A DNA stretch of 64,000 nucleotides from Corinectria fuckeliana (Eukaryota; Ascomycota; Sordariomycetes; Hypocreales; Nectriaceae). Below, piece by piece: positions 25,249 to 35,007 of the stretch. The notes below the pieces were generated by a model. The model saw nothing but the letters and a program-made list of their open reading frames with translations. It was not told the origin of the DNA and did no database searches. The stretch's first letter is position 1. Every line of letters starts with the position of its first letter. Where the stretch lies: assembly GCA_019137255.1 (NCBI GenBank), contig WPDH01000066.1, forward strand, positions 186,001 through 250,000. Reading direction: 5' to 3'. The translations under genes and the position numbers were made by a program.

Positions 25249-26871
25249 TCATTCCTCGCCTTTTGCGGGCTCCGTTTTCGAGGAAGCATCCTCCGGCGTC
25301 GCGTCTTCATCGGCCTTCTTTGGGTTGGTCTTTGTAGCTGGCTGCTCAGGGGCGACATCTTTATCGGGCTCTTGCTCACCAGCCTCTTTCGACACTGGCG
25401 TCTCAGATGCGGCTTCGGGCTTTTCCTCGGCTGCTGAATCATCCTCGGAGGCGGCTGATTCTTGAGCCGGCACAGGCCGCTCGGCCGGTGCATTCTTGTT
25501 CGCTGCAGGCTCAGGCTCAGGCTCGGAGTCCGTTGCCATGACAGTTTGGTCGGCTTCTGATGTCTCGTCGTCGTCCTCATCCTCATCCTCATCGTCGTCG
25601 TCGTCGTCGTCGTCCTCATCGTCCTCATCATCCTGCCTTTCTCGGGTGGGCGAGTCTGCTTGGGCGGACGAGCCGTTGTCCTTTGCGGATGGTCCTGCCA
25701 CGGCAGACTGCTCGACAATGACGGGGACCTCCGTCACTTCAGGTTCTTCCTCGACTGTTGAGGGGGGCGAGATGTACATTTCTCTTAGCTTCCGCGACGC
25801 AAGATCGGCTTCCTCTTCCTCTGCCTCTATGACGGTTGTGACAGCACTGCCAACTGACGGACTGCTCCTGACATGTCGTCGTGTGTTGGTTCGCGAAGGA
25901 TGTAGGTTGTCATCTTCACCACCAGGGCCCCGCTGGTGTCCTTGAGACTTCAAGATTGTGGGCGCAGGCTTCTCAGCCTCATGCTCTACCGATGGAGCCT
26001 CTAGGCCCTCGGCCTCTGGAGGCAGCTTGTAGTTCTCAGCGGGCAGTAGGTCGTATAGGTCGCAGACTGTCTTGAAGAACACGTAGAGGCCTGTCTGACC
26101 TTCGACGGACCAGAAGACCCCACGGTGCTGGAACCAGGCATGTGCAAATATGCGGTGCAGCCGGCGAAACACGTTGACGAGGTTCTTGACTCCAACATTC
26201 TTGCTATGATTATCGCTGAGGACAACGAAGCGGCTCGGGAAGATCTTCTGGTCAGTGACGACGTTGGCGGCCCAGTCGAGAGTGTGGCAGCAGTAGTCGA
26301 TTGCGCAGCAGCTTTTGGGCTGCTCGTGGACGGCGCATAGGAACTGCCATTCGGAGGCTCGCATTTCGGGACAGGTGCTGGCGCTACATGGCGGGGTGTC
26401 GAAGAGGAAACCGACGATGAGAGAGTTGCACTGGGAGATGAGGAAGCGACAGAGCTCGTAGAGCCAGATGGTGCGGTCGATGCCGGTAGGAGGCTGCGCG
26501 AGCTGGAGAGCGGTTTCGCGCGTGAGGGGTTGGGTGTTTGAGGCAGTATGGTAGCAGTGGAGGGCGGCTAGATGTTCTTGCAGTTGGAAAGCCGAGTCCA
26601 GCTGCTGGAGTTAGTTCTGAGGACAACTCGGTGCGGTTGCAGGCGCCAAACGAACCTCGTGCAGGGGTGTCAAGGGAGGCCCGGCAGCCATGTCAGTGGC
26701 CTTGGTGCCCGGGTGAATGCGCCGCCTGGAGCTCGCGTCGAGCAGCGTCTGCTCCGAGTGCGTTGCCTCGGGGCTGGCCGCCGGGCCGCCGGAGGGCGAG
26801 TTGGGCCCAAGCTGCAATTCGGCCGGCGGCGGCGGGCTTGGCAACCGGGGCGAGCTTGGTGCTAGCGACAT
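25249..26871 (-). CDS. mob3: MOB3-type Mob/phocein protein with long acidic tail (STRIPAK component)
   Basis: Exons are 26871-26656 and 26604-25249, giving 523 aa (522 if the alternative acceptor 3 nt downstream is used). The Mob domain covers about residues 73-270. Zinc ligands appear as C145-x4-C150 (PCSASTCPEM) and, later, H-x4-H in FAHAWFQHRG, matching the Cys-Cys-His-His site of MOB proteins. After about residue 300 the chain is low complexity, with long Asp/Glu runs (encoded around 25560-25650) and Ala/Glu/Pro-rich sequence. In Sordaria and Neurospora, MOB3/phocein homologues are subunits of the STRIPAK complex, needed for hyphal fusion and fruiting-body development. That role is inferred from family. 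Phocein proteins in animals lack the acidic tail. Head-to-head with ZNG1 across 406 bp. Confidence 0.88.
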
Positions 26872-27277
26872 GGTGAGTTGAGGCGAGGCCGCAGTGCTGT
26901 GGAATTCGGGAATCGCGGATGCGACGAGGTCGAGGAGGAGGGAGCTGCTGGGCGGTTACGACGAACGACGAGGCTGTGGTTGGGCGAGTCCTTGGCGGCG
27001 TTAGTTGCATTTCGGTGGGAGGAGCTCGGTAACTGCATACGCATGAATGGCGTGCAGCTAACGGGGGCCGTGCGAGCTGTTAGTGTATGAATCACCTTCG
27101 AGATGGCTGCTGGAAGATGCTGCAACAACCAGTCCGATTTGAAGAAGACGACCTGTAATCTGTACAAAGAGTACATGAAAGCGGAGATATTGGCCCGAAC
27201 CACGAAGCGGCTGCTCGAGAGCTAGAACCTACTACTACGATTTTACAGCTAGGTTTACCGCGGTAACATACGTCACC
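26872..27277. promoter_or_regulatory. Divergent promoter region of MOB3 and ZNG1
   Basis: The 406-bp spacer between two outward-facing starts must carry both promoters. I see no recognisable regulator site that I would defend. Confidence 0.5.
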
Positions 27278-28650
27278 ATGGAATTTGACGACGATGCCCC
27301 GCCAGAGCTGGTTGACACTACCGTCAACGATGCTCAAGACGAACTAACAGTCAAGGTGCCAATTACCATTGTGACAGGTAACGAGCACTCAATCCTGGTA
27401 CTATTAGTAAAAAAACATACTTAAAAATATGCAGGGTATCTGGGGGCTGGTAAAACGACATTGCTGAATTACATCCTTACGGCTCAGCATGGCAAGAGGA
27501 TCGCCGTGATTATGAATGGTTTGTACGACTACACTATGCTGGGGCGCCTGTATTGACCTACTGAACAGAATTCGGAGACTGTAGGTTTTCCTGAAACCCT
27601 CGTGAAATGCTTTCCTAATCGGGTTTACAGCCCTCGACATCGAAAAGTCCCTCACTGTAAACAAGGGGGACGAACAAGTCGAAGAATGGCTCGAGGTCGG
27701 CAATGGCTGCATATGTTGCTCAGTGAAGTGCGGCACACTGGATTTACCCCTAGAACCAACTAACGATAGTAGGGACACCGGAGTGAACGCTATCGAATCG
27801 CTGATGGAGAAAAAGGGCGCATTCGATTACATCCTCTTGGAGACTACAGGTCTTGCTGACCCTGGAAACCTGGCACCCCTGTTCTGGGTGGACGACGGCC
27901 TTGGCAGCACGATATACCTAGACGGAATTGTCACCTTGGTGGACGCGAAGAACATCTTGACAAGCCTCGATGATCCCACCGGCAAGGTTGAGGGTCATGA
28001 TGACCACGAGCACCATGGCCCTCTGATGACCACAGCGCACGTTCAGATCTCCCACGCCGATGTGATTGTCATCAACAAGGCCGACATGGTCAGCGAGGAT
28101 GAGCTCAGCGACGTGCGAGCCAGGATCGAATCCATCAACGGACTGGCGAGGATTCATGTTACGGAAAAGAGTGTGGTGCCGCAGCTGGAGGGCTTCCTGC
28201 TCGATTTGCACGCATACGACCAGTTCGATGAATCGGTTGCCACCGCCAAGGGGCATAGTCACCTTGACCCGGTGAGTTGTCGGACATCACCAGGTCGGAA
28301 ATGAGCACTACGGCTAACGGCATAACTAGACAATATCAACCGTGGCAATTCCTGTCGGTCGCCTAAGGCGCGACCAATTGAGCCAGGTGGACCGCTGGTT
28401 GCGATCCGTGCTGTGGGACAGCAAACTTCCCGAGACAGAGGAGGCGGGCAAGTTCGAAATACACCGTTGCAAGGGCCGCCTGGTGTTTGACGACGGAGAG
28501 GTCAAGATGCTTCAGGGGGTCAGGGAGGTTTTCGACATAAACGACGCCCCAGTCGGCTACGAGGTACCCGCAGATGGGAAGATCGTCTTGATCGGGAAGA
28601 ACGTGGCGGGCATAGGCTTTGAGGCAAGCTTCAAGCAAGCTGTCAACTAG
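27278..28650 (+). CDS. ZNG1: Zinc-regulated GTPase metalloprotein activator (ZNG1/CBWD, CobW family)
   Basis: Exons are 27278-27377, 27435-27518, 27569-27580, 27631-27727, 27773-28271 and 28330-28650, giving 370 aa. The P-loop is GYLGAGKTT, residues 34-42. The metal-binding CxCC is C92-I-C-C95, followed by SVKDTGVNAIESLM as in ZNG1 proteins. The G3 region (ETTGLADPG) and NKADM for G4 are present. A His/Asp-rich loop (GHDDHEHHG) may bind metal. The C-terminal CobW domain contains FEIHRCKGRLVFDDG. ZNG1 uses GTP hydrolysis to deliver zinc to client enzymes, notably methionine aminopeptidase 1. The N-terminal PPELV resembles the CPELVPI client-docking motif of the human protein but lacks its Cys. 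The third exon is a 12-nt microexon encoding only the core of EFGDS. All six joins keep frame. Confidence 0.95.
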
Positions 28651-29070
28651 GTCAATAGAGATGTGAATAGACGCTGACCCGGCTGGGATCGGCGAGACAC
28701 CCACAGTCCAAGAATCAGAACACGGATACCGTGAGAACGAAGTGCCTAGGTAATTACCGATGCGATGCATGAGAGCAAGTTGTCCCATCGTGGGAGCAAG
28801 CACCAACGTCACAGCCTTGGCCCGCACTAGAGTCTGATTGGCGGGTAAGTCGCTGTCGGTGCGGACCCACTTGAATCCGGCCACGGGCTCCAGGTGCATC
28901 GAGCCTTAAGCAGCCTTCTCCAACCCGCGTAGCGAAGTGCACGCAACATCTCTATAGGCAAAGACGTTGCTCAACGACCGACCTCGACCTCAGACAGCCT
29001 CACACGCCGAATCGAGAAACCGCGAACATCATTCACCCGCCGTCATTCGCTCGCGCGATCCTCTGCAATC
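28651..29070. other. Intergenic, 420 bp: NOT2 promoter and leader
   Basis: This lies between the ZNG1 stop and the NOT2 start on the same strand. Nothing gene-like was seen. The minus-strand ORF across its edge is a shadow of ZNG1. Confidence 0.5.
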
Positions 29071-31528
29071 ATGAATCGGCCAGGTAGGACAGCTCCCGAC
29101 CACCTCGTTCCTCGTCCGCCTCAGACCCCGCTGTTTGCTCAACCTGCGATCCCACGAGCACGTTTCGCCGTCGAGATGAAGAGGGCGATCGAGTTAGCGG
29201 TGCTGCGCTGCGCGCGCTGGCCTCTGGTGTCGCCGTGCCCCTGCAACCCTCTTCGTGACTATGCCCCTCCCTTGCCTGATGCCCGTCTGCCGCTTGGGCA
29301 TGATGTGAAAGGAGCGACTTCGAAGCGACGCGAAACGTGAAAGAGAAACGGGAATGCGGCTTTATGCGTTGCTACAGCCTGGGCTGGCGTACTCTGCAGC
29401 GATTATTCAAGCAACGGCTGACCAAGGTCTCGGACGGTAGGGGCAGTGCCACAAACACTCCGCGGAATGCCTGGTGGCTTTGGAGGTCAACAGCAACAAC
29501 AACAACAACCCCAACAACCGGGACGGGCAGCATCGAGCCGTTTACCGAACGGGAAGCTAGGTACGATTTGATATGTGCGAGTTGACTGAACAGTAAGGCG
29601 TTCTATTGCGGGGGCTGACTGGTGCGTTATGAAAACAGCGAACAATGGCTCCGGCTGGGCGTTTGGAGTAGGCATGCCAATGGGCGCGGCTGGCCTTTCC
29701 AGTGTCGAGCGTCGACTGGGTGGAAACGTTAGTTTTGCTCAAAGCTTGAGCGGCTCGCAACCAGCAACACCACTCGACTTGTCGTATGTTCTTCCTCTTT
29801 ACTCGAGCGTTTGCGTTTTTGCCCTCTTCCCACTTTCGCCCACCACCACCACCGTCGCCACCAGTTGAACATGGGCGTACAATACGCGACAAAGACAAAA
29901 CTGGTCAAGAAGCGCAAGGAGCCTGCCCCTGCATGGCCAACGCCCGATAAACTATCGGGTTTGGCCTACTCTGCTGTTGTGAAGGGGTACTGCTAGACTG
30001 ATTGCTTTCTTCCCACCCCTCCACTTCTCTCCCTTTTTAGTTATGACCAGCCTGGGACGCGCTTATACTGACAAAACACACAGGGAGTTTCCTTCATTAT
30101 CCAACAACTCTCAACTCTCGAGCGCTAATCAAGGTTCAATGTGGTCGAGCGCTGGGTCTAGAAACATAGGCGGCCCCATACAACGTAACCAGCCGACGCC
30201 GCTCTCCTCCCAGCAAGGAGGCCAAGACGACCTTTTCAGCCCTAGCTCTTCTCGCATGCCTCCCGTGCAAGGATCGTTCCGGTTCGGAAACCAGGGCAGC
30301 ATGGGTGCCCCATCATCTCAGGTTCAGTCCACGAGCATCGATGACTTTCCTCCACTCAACAGGACCGCCAATGGAGAGATAGGGTCGGAGCGTGGGGTGA
30401 ATCTAATGTCGTCTCTGGGATTCGGCCCTCCAACCGGGGCACCGGGGCCTGCGCCGAACAACAGGGGTAATGGTCTTCTCAACGCGCTTTCGGCGACCAG
30501 CCGCGGGAGTGAGGTAATATCACCTCCAGGAGTGGGAGCACTTGGTGAGTTTTGCTTCCTCTGTTTTCTTCTGGACGCAAACTAAACCTTGAAGGTCTAT
30601 CTCGGTCACAGGATGCAAAGGCACCTGGGATGGAGGACGAGGAGAGAACAAAGGCAGCATCATTTCGGGAGGACAGCTCTGGATCAGTTGCGCCGATACC
30701 TGACGGAGCTTCGCATGACCTGGACGGCCGCCACGCTTTGAGTGCGATTGTCAATGATGGTCCTGCGGAGAATCCGAAGAATGGGATTGAGAATTCAACC
30801 TCTGAAGCAACTGATCCTCTGGCTGGTATGCCTGCGGTGGATAAGTGGGGAATCAAGGGACTGCGAACACTGATGAACAACTACCCCGACTACCATGCGA
30901 TGGTTGTGGGTATGGATCCGACGTCGCTTGGACTTGACATGGGATCTCAGGAGTGAGTTTTCCAACCTTTGGCTCCCTGACTTGTGCTAACGGTTACAGC
31001 CTCTTCTCGACCCAGATCTACTCGCTGTTCGACGATGCCCCTCCCAGGCCGACGGCCCACACTGGCAAGTTCCGGTTGCTTGATTGTTATAGCGTGACAA
31101 ATGTGCAACCGATCGAGAGCAAGATACAGAGCTTTAACGAGGAGACATTGTTCTGGATCTTCTACAGCTGCCCAGCGGACGTCAAGCAGCAGATGGCTGC
31201 GGTGGAACTGTGAGTGACAAAACAATGTTAATACTTGAATGACATGCTAACGTGGTACAGGCACTCTCGAAACTGGCGGTGGCACAAGAAGCTGCAAGTG
31301 TGGCTCACCAAGGACGAGCACATGACTCCCCAAATACTGAGCCCAAACCATGAACGAGGTTACTACATCGTATGGGATACCGGGCTTTGGCGAAAGGAAC
31401 GAGTAGGTTGCCCCCTCCATCTTCCTTATCCTCTCCAGGTACACATTCTAACTTGGCTCTCACAGCGGGAGTTCACGCTACACTACGGGGACCTAGATAC
31501 AACTCTCAACCAGGCGCCTGTGCCGTAA
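29071..31528 (+). CDS. NOT2: CCR4-NOT complex subunit NOT2 (CNOT2)
   Basis: Exons are 29071-29083, 29447-29560, 29639-29783, 30084-30544, 30595-30952, 31000-31209, 31261-31402 and 31466-31528, giving 501 aa. The first exon encodes only MNRP plus one base. Intron 1 is 363 nt and intron 3 is 300 nt, much longer than others here. The N-terminus is Gly/Gln-rich (RGMPGGFGGQQQ). Conserved NOT2 segments follow: GWAFGVGMPMG, VSFAQSLSGSQPATPLDLSE, DDFPPL. The C-terminal NOT2/3/5 domain starts near DKWGIKGLRTLMNNYPDY and includes FSTQIYSLFDD, LFWIFYSCPADVKQQMAA and NWRWHKKLQVWLTKDE. NOT2 dimerises with NOT3/5 to build the NOT module that guides deadenylation and translational repression. Expression in both nucleus and cytoplasm is known for the family. 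The small first exon and long introns make start errors likely in automatic models. Confidence 0.93.
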
Positions 31529-32303
31529 GGGTGTATTTGATTGGACATGATTGGAGATGTCCTGGGGTCGTTGGGTGATTTGATGCTTAGCATGGCTGGT
31601 CAAACTGGGGGAAGTGTACCATCGGGCGTTTCGCCGTCAAGGCAGGGCAACTGTTCCTTGCGGTAATGGATCGGGTCTGTTGGCCCTGGGGTCTGGGACG
31701 GTACGATCTGGTCATCGAGGTAGACGGTTTGTCACCTGGGTTTGAGGCCTACACCGGGTTAATACAGGATGCTTCCCGTGGCGTCAAGCGAGTACTGTGC
31801 TAGTGATTGTGTACTGATTATCTGGCAAGACGCCTGCGTCGACTACCACGGTAAGTTTGTGCTTTTGACAAGGCCGAACAGACTGACAACAGAGTTTGCG
31901 CTCCCTCATTACGGTATCCTATCTTAGAAAGTCTGGAGGCTAATATCTCAGGATGTCGCATGGTGTCGTCACTGTATGTGAGCTTGTTGTCGAGAATTAG
32001 CCGAGGTTCGCCCACGGTGGGGGCTTACGCCATGTACGGCACGGAGAGGCTGGGACCCCGGCCCCATAAACCTGGTCGGTCTCTTTGGATTAAGAATAGA
32101 TGGGCATCGACCCACGACTGCGGCTCTCTGGCTTGTGGAATACCTCGTGGAATACCTACCCGTACCTATCTCCCTTGTGTGAATACCTACGTTCTAAATA
32201 CAGGCATCGACCCCTCAACTGCCATCGCGGCCGACCGCTTTCCCACCTTCGATCTACCACCCGCGCTTCCTTGGGCCTTGTCCGGAGACACCTGTCAGCG
32301 ACC
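31529..32303. other. Intergenic, 775 bp
   Basis: This is the NOT2 3' flank followed by the CUE1-like promoter and leader. Long in-frame extensions upstream of 32304 look like leader rather than protein. No other feature. Confidence 0.5.
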
Positions 32304-32950
32304 ATGTCGAACGAACAGATCTCACTCCCATACTTCGTGGCCATCCTGGTCGTCTTCGGCCTGATAATACGATACCTCTTCTTTGGAGGGCCCGCGCTCC
32401 CGCGGCCCGCCCGATCACCGGAGTCCTTCCTCAGGTCGAGGGAGATTGCGGTAGATAGGATACAGCAGATGTTCCCGCAGGCGGAGAGGCGAAGCATCCT
32501 CTGGGACCTTCAGCGAAACGGGGGGAACATCCAAAACACCACCGAGCGGATTCTTGCCGGTCGGCTGGACACAGTATGCCGCCATATCCCTCTCTCAGCC
32601 TCTCCCAGGGCGATAGGTATAAAGGCAACTTTTGCTAATAGTGACACTCGGTGTAGCCCCCGATCACCTTCCAGCCTCCACTACTTCCCGGGCGGAGCAC
32701 CAGCGCAGCGACAGCACCCCGACAACCCGAGAAGCCGTCGCAGCCGGACCTGATTACGCGGTACAACCTCAAGGAAAAGGTCAGGTCGCAGGAGGCAATG
32801 GAGGAGGATGAGAGGAAGGTCAAGGCGTGGAGCTCCAGCCGAGAGGAGAGGCACGCTTCGCTGCAGAGGAGGAGGGATGAGATGATTTTGGCGGCGAGGA
32901 GGAAGATGGAGGCCAAGATTGCAGCGGAGAGGGCGGTGCAGGGGAATTAA
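32304..32950 (+). CDS. CUE1: CUE1-like ER membrane ubiquitin-binding protein
   Basis: Exons are 32304-32573 and 32657-32950, giving 187 aa. An N-terminal membrane span covers about residues 8-27 (PYFVAILVVFGLIIRYLFFG). A CUE domain at about 46-88 contains REIAVDRIQQMFPQ, RSILWDLQRNGG and NTTERILAG. The first part has the MFP motif typical of ubiquitin-binding CUE domains. A linker of Pro/Ala/Thr leads to a charged helical C-terminus (QEAMEEDERKVKAWSSSREE, then RRRDEMILAARRKMEAK). Yeast Cue1 anchors the E2 Ubc7 at the ER through a C-terminal helical U7BR and stimulates ER-associated degradation. The C-terminal helix fits that position, though I cannot confirm U7BR residues. ATG 32304 directly precedes the anchor and follows the family layout. 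Confidence 0.85.
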
Positions 32951-35007
32951 TTTGGAGATGACTGAATGATAGCATACGACACGACACGGTAGAACAGCTG
33001 CTGAAACTACATCTACGTTTGACTTGCTCGTGCTGTGATGGCATGGCCTTTGGAAGACTAGTGGTAGGCATCCCAAGAGGCTGATTGAGCAACCTCTGAA
33101 GGCGTCATGATGGCGTTTACCACAATTTGGCGGCGGAAGTCCACGACCCAGAGGGGCTTAATTCTACCGCCCGTCATCAGGCCTTGCGGTTGAACAGCTC
33201 GGGACGTCTGGTGTGTCCTCCAGAAACCGGATGAATGATCAGTTGAGTTGCGCTGACGCGTCGAGATGCGTTGGTCACATGCATGTGAGTCTCGATGGAT
33301 CGGGCACCTATCAAGATAGATGCTTGAAACCCCTCGTGCCGTGCCTATCTAACCGTAATTGACGGCGCCAAGTTAATATAGGACAACATCAGTCAAGCTG
33401 CTTCGGGTGCAACGTAGGTAGACCTGTCTTGGTGCATTTCCGAAATCATGTGCTCACAATGATCGGGAGTGATAGGACGGACGAGTTGTGGCTGGAGGGG
33501 AATCCGCGATCCAGGATGATCCCGTCAACGGTTGTGGCGGTGCTTGCACAGGCCGTGGCGGGCGTTGGAGGCCTTGAAATGGGGCGCTGAATGACGACGA
33601 TGCCATGAGGCTTGGGCGTGGATGTATTTTTACATTACCTAAGTAAGCATCTAGATGCTAAGCTACTAGGCCTAGTAGTAATGCTTACCCAGAGAAGTTC
33701 AGAATGAGCCTCGATTATACCAAAGAGACCTTCATAAAATGAGCACAACGAGAACAAGGTGACGACAAATCATCTAGATATTAAACTTATGCCTGCAAAG
33801 CAAGGACTGGGATTGATGCAGCAGTCCCTACTGCTAATTCCTAGTACGCAAGTGGGGTTTGTTGTTACTAACAAAGCTGCTTTGTTTTGTTTTGTAAGGA
33901 TCAAGGCCATCCTCTTCCGGTCACGGATAATTGTTCTGCATGCAGACTGAGCAAGCAAGAAAATAGGATTATCAAGTGTGATTCTCGTACTTTTCTTAAA
34001 GGCCTGGGGTTCACAGGGTACCTATTCGATACGTACCCAGACATCTCCCTCCGAGACCCAAGACCAAGGACCCTGAGGTGCTGAGCCACAGAGGTCCCCA
34101 GACGGACTTTTTGGTCTGTGCTCGGTGCCTGAGGGAAGTACATGTACCCGGGGCACAGCCTGGAACCCGCCTGTGGTGGTACTTAGTGCTGTCACCCATC
34201 CCGTCGCACAGTTGGATCTCTCGCCTCCAAGCTGCACTTCGCGACTCTGGGCGCCCTACAATCTTCCTCGCCTCATCTCTCTCTCTGCTGCTCCTTCCGC
34301 CTTCTTCCACCGCACCAGCCTCGATCCTCCTCCGACTTGACGTCATTCTGGTGAGTCTGCGTGTTCCTTCAAATCCGCCGCCCAATCCTCGTTCCGCTGG
34401 GACTGCGGGTCGTTCTGTGGCGCACCTCGAGCAGGAAGCAGAGCAGATCCGCCTGCCTGTCTCGTACCGCCTAAGACTCGAGGTTCTTGGCATATTCGAT
34501 GCTGGAACAATGCCCTTTGTTGACCGGCCGCTCGATCGTTTCTCAAGTCACCTCCCACTTTACGTCCCTCCTTTCCTTGCCTTCATCGTACTGAGCTTCG
34601 ACCTTACCATCCTCTACTGCGACTTCGCGTCCCTTAACCAGTCAAACATCCGCTGACTGAGTTAGACTGGCTTCCAGCGAACAAACAACCCAATTATCGA
34701 GTTCCTCGCGACGACAAAACACGCTAAGAGTATGCATTTCTGCAGAGAGCAAACCGATCCCCATCTCGAGGCCTAGGTCGCCATTCCGATTCACTTTCAC
34801 ATAACCCCACAACGATCAAGCCCATGCTGACCACGGAGTTTTCTTGACAGAGTCCTCGCATTCGTCCGTTACTATTGAGCTCCGCAGCCGAGTCAGCCGT
34901 TTCGTTCTCCTGAACCAGAACTCCCGATTTTCACCTGCGAATCAGATTGCCTGCTATACACACGGCTCTGGTGAAGGGTCCTCGGCACACTAGAGCCATC
35001 GACTACG
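32951..35007. other. Intergenic, 2.06 kb
   Basis: This is the 3' flank of the CUE1-like gene and the upstream region of the DnaJ gene. It contains nested palindromes at 33643-33688. From about 34200 it is pyrimidine-rich, leader-like DNA with possible 5' UTR introns (for example a GTGAGT-type donor near 34350). The 192-codon plus-strand ORF at 34078-34656 has no coding character. Confidence 0.5.
33643..33688. repeat. Nested palindromes inside an 8-bp inverted repeat
   Basis: Outer arms GTAAGCAT (33643-33650) and ATGCTTAC (33681-33688) are exact reverse complements. Inside or overlapping them lie the perfect palindromes AGCATCTAGATGCT (33646-33659) and TACTAGGCCTAGTA (33664-33677). Confidence 0.85.

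Noticed and set aside
25496..25945. Plus-strand frame with a long run of Ser
   Set aside because: It is the antisense reading of the Asp/Glu-coding tail of MOB3 and has no independent support.
29811..29996. Open frame inside NOT2 intron 3, possible alternative exon
   Set aside because: Splicing into it from the 29783 donor gives an immediate in-frame TGA, and skipping it restores the family sequence PLDLSEFPSL.
33759..33950. Short plus-strand frame near a TTTGTT...AACAAA inverted repeat
   Set aside because: It is too short and composition-biased to support as a gene. The repeat arms are only 6 bp.
34078..34656. 192-codon plus-strand frame upstream of the J-domain gene
   Set aside because: No domain, biased leader-like composition, and overlapping minus-strand frames. 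More likely 5' leader DNA with UTR introns.
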